Shown here one piece after another: positions 35,942 through 45,190 of a stretch of DNA of 64,000 bases. Where the stretch lies: contig SHXR01000003.1 of NCBI GenBank assembly GCA_009693235.1, forward strand, positions 29,936 to 93,935, in the 5' to 3' direction. The position numbers and the translations under genes are program-made. The stretch comes from Betaproteobacteria bacterium. GTDB lineage: Bacteria > Pseudomonadota > Gammaproteobacteria > Burkholderiales > SG8-39. The notes beneath the pieces were generated by a model that was given only the letters and a program-made list of their open reading frames with translations, was not told the origin of the DNA and did no database searches. Positions within the stretch are counted from its first letter, which is position 1; every line of letters begins with the position of its first letter.

Positions 35942-36838
35942 ATGGATATGACGCGCGCCGTTGCCTTAGCCGTGTTGGGGGCAGGCGTATTGATGGTGTC
36001 GACCGCGTCGATCCTCATTCGCTTTGCGATGGCCGAAGGGCTCCCCGCTATTTCGGTTGCAGCGCTCCGGCTCGCCATTGCAGCGATCATTCTTCTTCCC
36101 GTGGTGCTGGCGACGCGACGTGACGAATTATCACGACTGACGCGGCGCGATTGGGGGCTCGCCATTGGCGCCGGCGCCTTCTTGGCGATGCATTTCGCGT
36201 CCTGGATTCTCTCGCTTGAATACACCTCGGTTTCCTCGAGCGTCGCATTGGTCACGACAAACCCGATCTGGATTGGGCTTGGTGGATGGTTGTTGCTCCG
36301 CGAACGGCCGTCATTTTGCATGGTGATCGCCATCGGCATGGCGCTTGCCGGAAGCGCCGCCGTTTTTCTAGCGGATGAGAACATTGCAACGACCTTCGCA
36401 CCCAACCCGGCGCTGGGTAACGCGCTCGCTGTGATCGGATCGCTCGCGATGTGCGGATATTTGTTGATCGGTCGCCGATTGCGCGCCGGTATGACGTTGC
36501 TGGCCTATATTGGTGTCGTCTATGGCGTTGCGGCGATTTGCCTGATGGCGACCGCGGCGTTGCTGTCGGCACCGCTCGTAAAGATTGGTGCGATGGCGTG
36601 GATCGTCGTGATAGCGCTGGCCGTCGGACCGCAGCTACTGGGTCACAGCGCCTTCAATTGGTCGTTGAAATTCTTTCCTGCGACGGTGGTGGCGATGGCC
36701 ATTCTCGGTGAGCCGATCGGTTCGACGATCTTCGCCTGGTGGCTGCTCGGCGAAGAAGTGGGTGTCGTCAAACTCGGCGGGATGGTCATGCTGTTCGTGG
36801 GCATTGTCATTGCCGCGCGGAGCGATCGCGGGCACTGA
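35942..36838 (+). CDS. EamA/DMT-family transporter
   Basis: 298 residues with about ten hydrophobic helices in two repeats (MASILIRFAMAEGLPAISVAALRLAIA-type start; ALGNALAVIGSLAMCGYLLIG; FFPATVVAMAILGEPIGSTIFAWWLLGEEV). Probable exporter of metabolites or amino acids. Follows the racemase-like gene by 38 bp and may be the last gene of the same unit. The Shine-Dalgarno is weak. Confidence 0.87.
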   Translation: MDMTRAVALAVLGAGVLMVSTASILIRFAMAEGLPAISVAALRLAIAAIILLPVVLATRRDELSRLTRRDWGLAIGAGAFLAMHFASWILSLEYTSVSSSVALVTTNPIWIGLGGWLLLRERPSFCMVIAIGMALAGSAAVFLADENIATTFAPNPALGNALAVIGSLAMCGYLLIGRRLRAGMTLLAYIGVVYGVAAICLMATAALLSAPLVKIGAMAWIVVIALAVGPQLLGHSAFNWSLKFFPATVVAMAILGEPIGSTIFAWWLLGEEVGVVKLGGMVMLFVGIVIAARSDRGH

Positions 36839-36879
36839 AAGCGAACACCCTTCATGTTTCACTCGCATTGCGTGTGAAG

Positions 36880-39800
36880 CTACCCCTCACTCAACAACGC
36901 CGCATTCCCGCCAATAGCCGTGGTGTTGATTGTGAGCGTGCGTTCAGTCGCGAAGCGAGTGAGGTAGTGCGGGCCGCCCGCCTTGGGGCCGGTCCCCGAG
37001 AGGCCTTCGCCGCCGAACGGTTGGACGCCCACGACCGCGCCGATCATGTTGCGATTCACGTAGGTGTTGCCCGCATGCAGAAGGCTGGTGACCTCATCGA
37101 TAAATCGATCGATCCGGCTGGCAATACCAAGCGTTAGTCCAAAGCCGGTGTCAGCCAGTTTTTGCAGTAGGGCGGGGAGATCGTCCGGTTCATAGCGAAC
37201 GACATGGAGGATCGGCCCAAACACCTCGCGGTCAGGGAGCGCATCGATCGGTATTTCGAACGCGACCGGCGGAAAATAGAATCCACGCAGTGTGCTCGCT
37301 TGGGTGGGGATTTCGTCGATTTGTATGCCAAGCGCTGCAATCTTCGCCCGATAATGGGCGAGCACCGACAGTGCATGCGGATCGATCACCGGTCCGACAT
37401 CGGTATCGGGTTGTCCGGGATCACTGAGTTTCAATTGTCGCATGGCACCGCTTAGCATTTCGATGGTCCGCTCGGCCGTCGAAGCCTGCAGCGCGAGGAT
37501 GCGCAATGCAGAGTAGCGTTGCCCCGCACTTTGGAAGGTTGAGGTGATCGCATCGGCAACCACTTGTTCAGGTAACGCGGAGGAATCCACAATCATGGCG
37601 TTGAGCCCGCCGGTCTCGGCGATGAGCGGGACGATCTCGCTATTGCGTGCTGCGAGCGTGCGATTGATGCTTTGTGCAACGGATACCGATCCGATAAATG
37701 CGACACCGGCAATACGCGGATCGGCGACGAGCGGTGCGCCGACCGCTTCACCGGTGCCAAGGGCGAGCGCCAATGCGTCCTGGGGGATCCCCGCGCGGTG
37801 GAAGAACTCGATCATGTGTTTTGCGATCAAAGGCGTCTGTTCCGCGGGCTTGGCAATCACCGTATTACCGGCGGCCAATGCGGCGGCGATCTGACCGGTA
37901 AAAATGGCCAGCGGGAAATTCCACGGACTGATGCAGGCGAACACGCCACGCCCATGCCATGAGAGCGTGTTGCGCTCACCGGTTGGCCCGGATAAGACCG
38001 CTTGTGCGCCAAAGAGCCGCCGGGATTCGACCGCGTAGTAGCGGAGAAAATAGACTGCCTCGCGAATTTCCGCGACGGCATCGCCATAGGTCTTGCCCGC
38101 CTCACGTACCAGGAGGGAAACCAACTCCAACCAATGGTCTTCGACGTGCCGGGAGGTCCGCTCCAGCAGACTCGCGCGGGCGTCGGCGGGTTGGCTTGCC
38201 CAGCTCTTGAGGGCCGCCTGGGCGCCGGCGATCATGCTGTTCAGCTCTTCTTGCGTGCTAGGCAAGTAGGTGCCGACTGTATATTCGATATTGGACGGCT
38301 CGTGAATGACGACCGCCGGTGGCGCGGGTTTTTCTATCAGCGATGCCTTGCGGTCTTCCACTATGCGGCTGCGAATTTCGGCGAGCACCGCTTCATCGGC
38401 GAGGTCCCCGCCCTGGGAATTGCGCCGATCCGCAAAGATATTGGCCGGCAGCGGCACCCGGGGATTACTCGTGTAGGGCCGGGTCAGACGGGCGCGCGGA
38501 TTGACAACCAACTGCTCAAGAGGCACCTTCGCGTCGGTAATCTGGTGAACGAAGGAACTGTTGGCGCCATTTTCCAGCATGCGGCGCACCAGATACGCCA
38601 GCAGATCGCGATGGCTGCCAATCGGGGCGTACACCCGCACCGGCGTGCGCCTGGCGGCATCGGCCATCAACGATTCGTAGAGCGTATCGCCCATGCCTTG
38701 CAGTTTTTGGAATTCAAAATCGCTGATGCCATGTACGTCTCGCGCCAGATGCAACACCGCGGCAACCGTATGGCAGTTGTGCGTGGCAAAGGCCGGGTAG
38801 ATCTGTTTGGGCGCGCTCAACAATCGATGTGCACAGGCGAGATAAGAAAGATCGGTGGCGGCTTTTTGGGTGAAGACCGGATAATCGGCCAGTCCCTGTG
38901 CCTGCGCGTGCTTGATTTCGGTATCCCAGTACGCGCCTTTGACCAGTCGCACCGGAATGCGTCGATCGCTCCGCTTTGACAGAGAAATCAACCATTCGCA
39001 GACGCTGTACGCACGCTTCGAATAGCTCTGCACGGCGATGCCAAGGCCATCCCAATCGGCGAGCGACGGATCGCAAGCAATCGTCTCGAATAGCTCCAGC
39101 GTGGGGATGAGACGGTCGGATTCCTCCGCGTCAATCGTAAGCGGTACGCCGCCAGCTTTGGCGGCGACTGTGAGGCTTTTCAAACGCGGCAGCAACTCGG
39201 CGAGGATACGATCACGCTTGGCCGGCTCGAAACGGGGATGCAACGCGGAGAGTTTGACCGAAATGCCCGCCCGTTCAAACGGTGGGCGCTCCGAGAAACC
39301 GCCGCCCACCGCAGCAATCGCCTTGCGATAGGCCTCCAGGTAGCGCTCTGCATCGGCATCGGTCTTGGCCGCTTCGCCCAGCATGTCATAGGAAAAACGA
39401 AATCCGGCGGCTTCCATGGCAGGCGCCTTGGCGACCGCGTCTTCGATGCGTTCGGCAGTGATGAATTGGACCGCCATGATGCGCATCGCTTGCCGCACTG
39501 CCGTGCGGGCGACCGGTTCGCCGAGACGTTTGACTGCACTGGCGAGCGACGATCCGATGCCGCCGCGCCCTTCGGCGCGCCAATCATACAGCCGACCGGT
39601 GAACATGAGGCCCCAGGTCGCAGCATTGAGCAGAAAGCTTTCATCCGTTTCTTGCGGGGATCAATCCGTACCGGCCAATTTGTCGGCTAACAACCGATCG
39701 GCGGTGGGGGTATCAGGAATGCGCAGCAACGATTCAGCGAGGCACATAAGAGCAATGCCTTCCCGCGTTGCCAGGCCAAAATGACCAAGAAACGCCTCTG

Positions 39801-39987
39801 CCGAAAGACCTGATGGCCGGTAATTGCGGACCGCCTCGGCCAATGCGAGGGCCTCACGCTCAATCACCCGTTCGGTGATGGCGTCGAACGGCACGATCGC
39901 GCCCATACGCTCAACGACTTCCGCCTCGGTCGCGTGCCGCGCGATTTCTCGCAATGAGGACTGAGTGAGTTCTGGCGAGGCGCCCAT
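36880..39987 (-). CDS. putA: Bifunctional proline dehydrogenase/P5C dehydrogenase with in-frame TGA
   Basis: About 1035 codons. The N-terminal part (SPELTQSSLREIARHATE, ADRLLADKLAGTD) stops at TGA 39661-39663. The same frame continues SPQETDESFLLNAATWGLMFTGRL and the full PutA: the FAD-binding barrel (AGGVPLTIDAEESDRLIPTLELF, VRLVKGAYWDTEIK) and the aldehyde dehydrogenase domain (SGPTGERNTLSWHGRGVFACISPWNFPLAIF, SAGQRYSALRIL with Cys replaced around it, FGGEGLSGTGPKAGGPHYL). A Trp codon is expected at the TGA. Oxidises proline to glutamate at the inner membrane. The DNA-binding N-terminal domain of trifunctional PutA is absent. As written, only the fragment from 39606 down is an open frame. 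Start at 39987 is by homology. Confidence 0.85.
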
Positions 39988-40240
39988 TGATCTGCTGTCT
40001 TGGTTCGAAAATGCGTGTGGCCCGTGGTCGATGCGCGGTGGCCAATCGTTGCCAACTTTCAAGAATCCGCATTCTCGAAGACGCGCGCTCCGACATCGGG
40101 GCGCGGAACAGTGCACGCTAATCCCCATACCGTAACATCCCCGGCTCACCATGCCTCGTCTAACGAGTGACGATGCGTTGACAATTGCCCCGAATTGACG
40201 GCAGCCGGGGCGCGCTATCGCAATGCTGATGCGGTGGCTA

Positions 40241-40332
40241 TGGAATCACCGAACAAGAGGGCTCGCGCCCTCGTAGCAGCCTGGAAAGTATGATCATGCT
40301 GATTACGCTAGATCGCTGAATCAGCGTTTCCC
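40241..40332 (-). repeat. MITE-like element, copy C (short form)
   Basis: 92 bp flanked by TA at 40239-40240 and 40333-40334. Ends TGGAATCACCGAACAAG and TGAATCAGCGTTTCCC. The centre carries AGGGC-TCGC-GCCCT, a perfect short hairpin, and there is a second stem of GCTGATTA/GAATCAGC. Its right-hand TA forms the TAG stop of the HAD gene. Of the 344-bp gap between putA and HAD, this is all that is recognisable. Confidence 0.87.
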
Positions 40333-41018
40333 TACGTGTCACCCACCAACCATTTGGGAATATCGGCGAGGCCATTCGCTATGCGATCAGGGCGGCCGGT
40401 ACCACGCCATGCGGCGCCCGACCGGTTGAGCCAAACGGCTTTCATGCCGGCGGCGAGGGCGCCTTCAACATCGAGTAGTGGATCATCACCAATGTGCAGA
40501 ACTTCGGCCGGTACGTAGCCAAGCCGCTCGCATGCAGCATGAAAAATCCGCGCATCCGGTTTGCTGATGCCAATTTCAGCGGCGGACACGGCGCCCACAA
40601 AATGGTGACCAAGACCGGTGCGGTGAATGTCGGCGGTGCCGTTCGACAAGGCAAGGATCGGGTACCTGGCGCCAAGGGCGATGAGCGCGGGGATCGCATC
40701 GGCAAACAATTCAACCTCTTGTCGCGCGGCATCAAACACTGCATAAGCTTCATGGGCCTTGGCGGGGTCGTCGCCCACTGCATGCAACGCGTGCGCGATC
40801 GCGGTGCGCCGTACATGTCCCATGTCGCTCTGGCGATGCGGTTCGATTTGCGTAATGATTTCATCGCGCAGTGCGCGCATGACAGGCGGTGGAAATCGCT
40901 CGGCAACCACTGGTGCATTGGCCCGCATCCAAGCGACGAGCGCGGCTTCCGCTTTCGCAATGACGGGCGCGACCGGCCATAAGGTTTCGTCGAGATCGAT
41001 GGTGATGGCGCGAATCAT
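40332..41018 (-). CDS. HAD-family hydrolase
   Basis: 228 residues. The DLDETLW nucleophile motif (DxDxT) at residue 8, LSNGTADI (motif II), KPDARIF (motif III Lys) and HIGDDPLLDVEGA (motif IV) are present. A phosphatase or dehalogenase of unknown substrate. Start overlaps the stop of the DUF429 gene by four bases. The TAG stop is formed at the insertion point of element C, so the last residue(s) may have been altered by it. Confidence 0.87.
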   Translation of the reverse strand: MIRAITIDLDETLWPVAPVIAKAEAALVAWMRANAPVVAERFPPPVMRALRDEIITQIEPHRQSDMGHVRRTAIAHALHAVGDDPAKAHEAYAVFDAARQEVELFADAIPALIALGARYPILALSNGTADIHRTGLGHHFVGAVSAAEIGISKPDARIFHAACERLGYVPAEVLHIGDDPLLDVEGALAAGMKAVWLNRSGAAWRGTGRPDRIANGLADIPKWLVGDT

Positions 41019-41857
41019 GCCGAGGGGTCCTCGGGCGGCACGGTGGCGATCCAGCCTTCAAGCGGATCGATGACCGGTGGCATGCCGAAATAATCGTCGG
41101 CGCGACGCAGTGACCACGCAGCTTGTAACGCAGCGAGCACCGCATCGAGGTGATCGCCGCTTGCATCGTCGGTGAGCTTGGTCTGTATGGTTCGATCTGT
41201 GGTGAGGCGAAAACAGAAGGGGCCGCCATCTTGCATCAGAATATCCACCATTGATTTGCGTGCTTCCAGCCGCGCCGGTGTTTGCTTGACCCGATCATCC
41301 GATTTGTACGACGCGTTGGTCATCTTGCGGGCCGCGTAGCCGGGGTAGGCCTCGACGGCGATGCGCTCCGTGTCACCTGCGTGGAGGCCCGGTATCGAAA
41401 CGCCCGCGGTGAGCAAACGCGGCGCGGTCGCAAGAAACATCAAGCCCACCGGGGGATTGACCAGCTTGAGCGGGCTGTGCGAACCGGCCGGCCGATCGGT
41501 GGCGCGGTGTGCATAGCGATTGCCCATCGGGCGACTCTCGCGATAGCGATCCAACGCGGCACGAAATGCCGTTTTACCGATGGCCGCGCAATACCTGACC
41601 AGTGCGTCCCATTGCAGCGGCCAACCGAGATCGCGCACGGCTTCGCGCGGCAAGCCAAACGGCGCATCGATGCCGGCGATCCATGGCCCGGGTCGGCGAA
41701 GCACCCGCTCGAAAGCGGCGAAATCCTCTGCACATTCGATGGCTTCGAGCACGAATGCATCGGATTGCAGGTGTCCCACCGCGACCGTGATGGGCTTACC
41801 GGGGCGTGGTGCGGAGGTGAAGTCCACACCCAGCACCGTGAATCGCTGCGCACACAC
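41015..41857 (-). CDS. DUF429 family protein
   Basis: 280 residues. VLGVDFTSAPRPGKPI is the typical start of the DUF429 group, a predicted RNase H-like nuclease fold, with IAGIDAPFGLP, AVEAYPGYAARKMT and DHLDAVLAALQAAW as later conserved segments (Asp/Glu residues candidates for metal binding). Overlaps the HAD gene by four bases, so translationally coupled. Substrate and role unknown. Confidence 0.8.
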   Translation of the reverse strand: MCAQRFTVLGVDFTSAPRPGKPITVAVGHLQSDAFVLEAIECAEDFAAFERVLRRPGPWIAGIDAPFGLPREAVRDLGWPLQWDALVRYCAAIGKTAFRAALDRYRESRPMGNRYAHRATDRPAGSHSPLKLVNPPVGLMFLATAPRLLTAGVSIPGLHAGDTERIAVEAYPGYAARKMTNASYKSDDRVKQTPARLEARKSMVDILMQDGGPFCFRLTTDRTIQTKLTDDASGDHLDAVLAALQAAWSLRRADDYFGMPPVIDPLEGWIATVPPEDPSA

Positions 41858-41882
41858 CGACGAGCAACCTCTGGGCTTGCGG

Positions 41883-42848
41883 TCAGTCGATCTGCGCGCC
41901 GGAATCCTTGACGATCTTGGCCCACTTTGGCAGTTCTTCTTTGACGAGCGTGGCGAACGCTTCAGGCGTACTGCTCATGACCTCGGCCCCTTGCTGCGCG
42001 AGTTTGTCTTGCAGATCTTTCGCATTGAGCGCCTTCACCGTTTCGATATGGATACGGCTGATCAATGCCTTGGGCGTGCCGGCCGGCGCGAACAGGCCAT
42101 ACCACGGCGTGGTGCCAAAGCCAGGCAGCGTCTCGCTCATCGCCGGCACGTCAGGCAGAAAGCGGGTCCGCTTTTCGTTGGCGACGCCAAGCAGCGTCAT
42201 CTTGCCTGCTTTCACGAACGCAATGACCGAGGGCATGCTTTGAAACGCAATCGGCACACGGCCTGCCATCAAATCCGTCGCCGAAGCCGAAGCGCCCTTG
42301 TAGGGAATGTGCAGGAGATTGATGCCGGCCTGGCTTTTTAGCATCTCGCCAAGCAAATGGTTAGGCGTTCCGTTACCCGCTGATGCATAGGCGATCTCAC
42401 CTGGCTTCGCTTTGGCGAGGTCGATGAGTTCCTTCACATTCTTCGCGGGAAACGACGGATTCGCCACCAAGAGATACGCCGATGTTGCGACCGGTGTGAT
42501 CGCGTCAAAATCCTTGATCGGATCGAAGCCCGGATTCTTGTAGAGCGCCGGATTGGTGGTGTGCGCGCTATTGACCGTGAGGAGCAGCGTGTAGCCATCG
42601 CGCGGTGCGCGGGCGACCAAGGCAGTGCCAATGTTGCCGCCTGCACCGGGCCGGTTCTCCACCGCGAATTGCTGGCCGAGCTGCTCGGTGAGTTTCTGCG
42701 CGACGAGGCGGGCAATCGCATCATTGGCACCGCCCGGTGTCTGAGGAACGACTACGGTAACGGGTTTGACCGGATATTTGTCGTTGGCGATGGCGGGCGC
42801 GCTGAGTGCGCCAGCAAGGCCGATCAAAGTAAGAAGCAAGGTTCGCAT
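41883..42848 (-). CDS. TTT/Bug substrate-binding protein
   Basis: 321 residues. Leader LLLTLIGLAGALSAPAIA then DKYPVKPVTVVVPQTPGGANDAIARLVA; PRDGYTLLLTVNSAHTTN, DPIKDFDAITPVA, LHIPYKGASASATDL and LPDVPAMSETLPGFG follow. GGAGAGTGT precedes the ATG. Divergent from the HpaB-like gene, so possibly an uptake partner for an aromatic acid; the ligand is not determined. Confidence 0.94.
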   Translation of the reverse strand: MRTLLLTLIGLAGALSAPAIANDKYPVKPVTVVVPQTPGGANDAIARLVAQKLTEQLGQQFAVENRPGAGGNIGTALVARAPRDGYTLLLTVNSAHTTNPALYKNPGFDPIKDFDAITPVATSAYLLVANPSFPAKNVKELIDLAKAKPGEIAYASAGNGTPNHLLGEMLKSQAGINLLHIPYKGASASATDLMAGRVPIAFQSMPSVIAFVKAGKMTLLGVANEKRTRFLPDVPAMSETLPGFGTTPWYGLFAPAGTPKALISRIHIETVKALNAKDLQDKLAQQGAEVMSSTPEAFATLVKEELPKWAKIVKDSGAQID

Positions 42849-42937
42849 ACACTCTCCAGGTTCGGGTGCGTGAGCTTACAGGGCGGGTAGCCGGCGTCGG
42901 CGCACGCCATTATCGATGAACAGGCGGAGTTTCTATC

Positions 42938-44401
42938 ATACTGAGGACCGGCGCTGAACATCTCGAACGGCTGCGCGATGGCCGTACCGTCTACATCGGC
43001 GGCGAGCGGGTGACCGATGTGACCATCCATCCGGCGTTTCGCAACGCGGCGCGCTCGATTGCCGATCTCTACGATATGAAGGCCGATCCGGCCAATCGCG
43101 AGGAGATGACCTTCGTCGAGAATGGTCGCCGTTACAGCGGATACTTTCTTCGCGCCCGCAACAAAGACGATCTGGCGCAGCGGACCGCAGTGCATCGACG
43201 CATCGCCGATTTGAGTTACGGCATGTTTGGGCGCTCGCCCGATCACGTCGGCAGCTTCGTGACCGGCATGTCGACCAATGCCGGAGTCTTTGGCCAGTAT
43301 GCGGACAACCTGCTTCGCTACTACGAATTCATGCGAGCCAACGATGTCTACGCTTGTTATGCGGTGATTCCGCCGCAAGCGGCCCGCAATCCGGAGTTCT
43401 ATCAGCGCCAGAATCTGCCGATTCCAACCCTGAGAGTGGTCAAAGAAGAGGATGACGGGCTGGTTGTCTCCGGGATGAAAATGCTCGCGACCGGCGCGGT
43501 GTTCGCCGATGAGATTTGGATCGGCAATCTTATTCCCCTGGCGCCCACGCAACTCGCCGAATCGATCACCTGCGCGGTGCCGTGCAACGCCAAGGGCCTT
43601 ACGCTGTGGTCGCGAAAATCCTTCGAGCGAACGGCCGCGAGCGAATTCGAAAGCCCGCTCACCTACCGCTTCGACGAAACCGATTCCATGGTGATGTGTG
43701 ACAACGTGAAGGTGCCCTGGGAGCGTGTATTCGTGCACAACGATGCGATCCTAGCCCGCGACATCTACATCAAGACGCCCGCGCACTGCTATGGCAACCA
43801 TCAATCGAATGTCCGTTTTCATTCGAAGATGCAATTGATGGTGGGCCTCGCCAGTAAAGTGACGCAGGCGTCCGGCGCCGATCAGATTCCTGCGGTGCGC
43901 GAAACGCTCGGCCGACTTGCCGCGCTGGAAGCGATGTTAGGGGCGTGCATCGCCGGTCAAACCCAGGATGCCGAGGATTGGCCGGATGGCTACAAGACCT
44001 TCAACCGTCGCTATATGTACGCCGGCCTCAATTTCTGCACCGAAGGACATTCCGCGCTGATCGATTGCCTGCGGGAGTTGTGCGGCGGTGGTGTCTTTCA
44101 AATGCCGGCTGACATCAGCGTCATGCATGATGAAAGGCTGCGAGCGGATTTCGAGCGGTTTTGGCAGACCCCGCAAATGGGCGCGGTGGACCGCATGAAG
44201 CTGTTCAAACTCGCCTGGGATATGGTCGGCTCGGAATTTGCCGGACGCCATCAGCAATACGAAAAATTCTATGCCGGTGCGTCGTTCATCATTCGCAACC
44301 ACAGTTTCCGCGAGGCGCCCTGGGATCATTATCACAAGGTGGTGGACGACCTGCTGGGTAGCTATGGCGTTCCACCGGCATCAGATTTGGAACGCGGTTA
44401 G
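42938..44401 (+). CDS. 4-hydroxyphenylacetate 3-hydroxylase (HpaB) family protein, possible ATA start
   Basis: 487 residues if started at ATA 42938, which reads LRTGAEHLERLRDGRTVYIGGERV; the ORF as an ordinary start begins only at GTG 43010. The HpaB-type N-domain RNAARSIADLYDM, the middle domain PDHVGSFVTGMSTNAGVF and the C-domain RYMYAGLNFCTEGHSALIDCLRELCGGGVFQMPADISV-like segments (quoted in parts) match the FADH2-dependent aromatic 3-monooxygenase family. GGAG lies eight bases before ATA. A reductase gene for FADH2 supply is not in the window. Divergent from a TTT receptor gene. Confidence 0.83.
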   Translation: MLRTGAEHLERLRDGRTVYIGGERVTDVTIHPAFRNAARSIADLYDMKADPANREEMTFVENGRRYSGYFLRARNKDDLAQRTAVHRRIADLSYGMFGRSPDHVGSFVTGMSTNAGVFGQYADNLLRYYEFMRANDVYACYAVIPPQAARNPEFYQRQNLPIPTLRVVKEEDDGLVVSGMKMLATGAVFADEIWIGNLIPLAPTQLAESITCAVPCNAKGLTLWSRKSFERTAASEFESPLTYRFDETDSMVMCDNVKVPWERVFVHNDAILARDIYIKTPAHCYGNHQSNVRFHSKMQLMVGLASKVTQASGADQIPAVRETLGRLAALEAMLGACIAGQTQDAEDWPDGYKTFNRRYMYAGLNFCTEGHSALIDCLRELCGGGVFQMPADISVMHDERLRADFERFWQTPQMGAVDRMKLFKLAWDMVGSEFAGRHQQYEKFYAGASFIIRNHSFREAPWDHYHKVVDDLLGSYGVPPASDLERG

Positions 44402-44417
44402 CGATGGGACGGTAGGG

Positions 44418-45176
44418 ATGGCGAAGGTGATCGGTTTTGCGCTTGGAATTTGGTTTGCAATGCACGGCGCACTCCTGTTCGCGCAGCCGGGCACGATACC
44501 TCTGCCCGACGATCCGATTGCCACCATCTATCCGCACGAGCGCATCAACGTCGCAGGCCTCGCGCGTGCGTATCGACTGGTCGTGCCGGCCACTGTCGCG
44601 GCCGGAAAAATCGCGCCGCTGGTCTTTGCGTTTCACGGGCTGAGTGATTCGAAGGACCGATTCGCGCAGTATTCGCGCCTCGACGATCTGGCGCGCCATC
44701 AGGGCTTCGTCCTCGTCTATCCCAATGCCAAGGCGATGTTTTGGCCGTTGACCGTGGAATGGGCGCGCGAAGATTTCGCGTTTTTCGATGCACTATACGC
44801 ACAGGTGACGCTCACCTACAACATCGATCCACACCGCGTGTATCTGATCGGCAATTCAAATGGCGCGTACTTCAGCCACTTGCTGGCATCGCATCGGTCG
44901 GAGCGTATTGCAGCCATTGCGGTGCATTCGGGCGGACTTGGCATCGTTGTGCCCGGCGCCACGCAGAGCGCCAACAAATACGCCGTGTTCGCGGTCCATG
45001 GCACGATCGATCCGGTGGTGCCGGTGGCGGAAAGCCGCAAGGTCCGGCAGGCCTATGAAGCGGCCGGACATGTCGTCGAATATCTCGAAATCGCCGGCCA
45101 CGATCATCGGTGGGCCGGGCATGTCGATGTCAATGGGCGGATCTGGAAGTTTCTATTCGCCCATGCGCGGCGCTAA
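44418..45176 (+). CDS. Secreted esterase, poly(3-hydroxybutyrate) depolymerase/feruloyl-esterase-like
   Basis: 252 residues. Signal peptide VIGFALGIWFAMHGALLFAQ. Alpha/beta fold with FHGLSDSKDRFAQ, nucleophile GNSNGAYFSH, acid in HGTIDPVVPV and His in GHDHRWAG, as in the LpqC/PHB depolymerase group. GGTAGGG precedes the ATG at 44418, 16 bp after the HpaB-like gene, suggesting co-transcription and possible release of aromatic esters for the hydroxylase (inference). Confidence 0.83.
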   Translation: MAKVIGFALGIWFAMHGALLFAQPGTIPLPDDPIATIYPHERINVAGLARAYRLVVPATVAAGKIAPLVFAFHGLSDSKDRFAQYSRLDDLARHQGFVLVYPNAKAMFWPLTVEWAREDFAFFDALYAQVTLTYNIDPHRVYLIGNSNGAYFSHLLASHRSERIAAIAVHSGGLGIVVPGATQSANKYAVFAVHGTIDPVVPVAESRKVRQAYEAAGHVVEYLEIAGHDHRWAGHVDVNGRIWKFLFAHARR

Positions 45177-45190
45177 GCGATTGCGCGCGA

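Noticed and set aside
39661..39663. Selenocysteine at the putA TGA
   Set aside because: No SECIS-like hairpin was identified after it and PutA has Trp nearby, not Cys.
42824..43738. Minus-strand frame opposite the HpaB-like gene
   Set aside because: Antisense shadow; low-complexity His/Arg composition.
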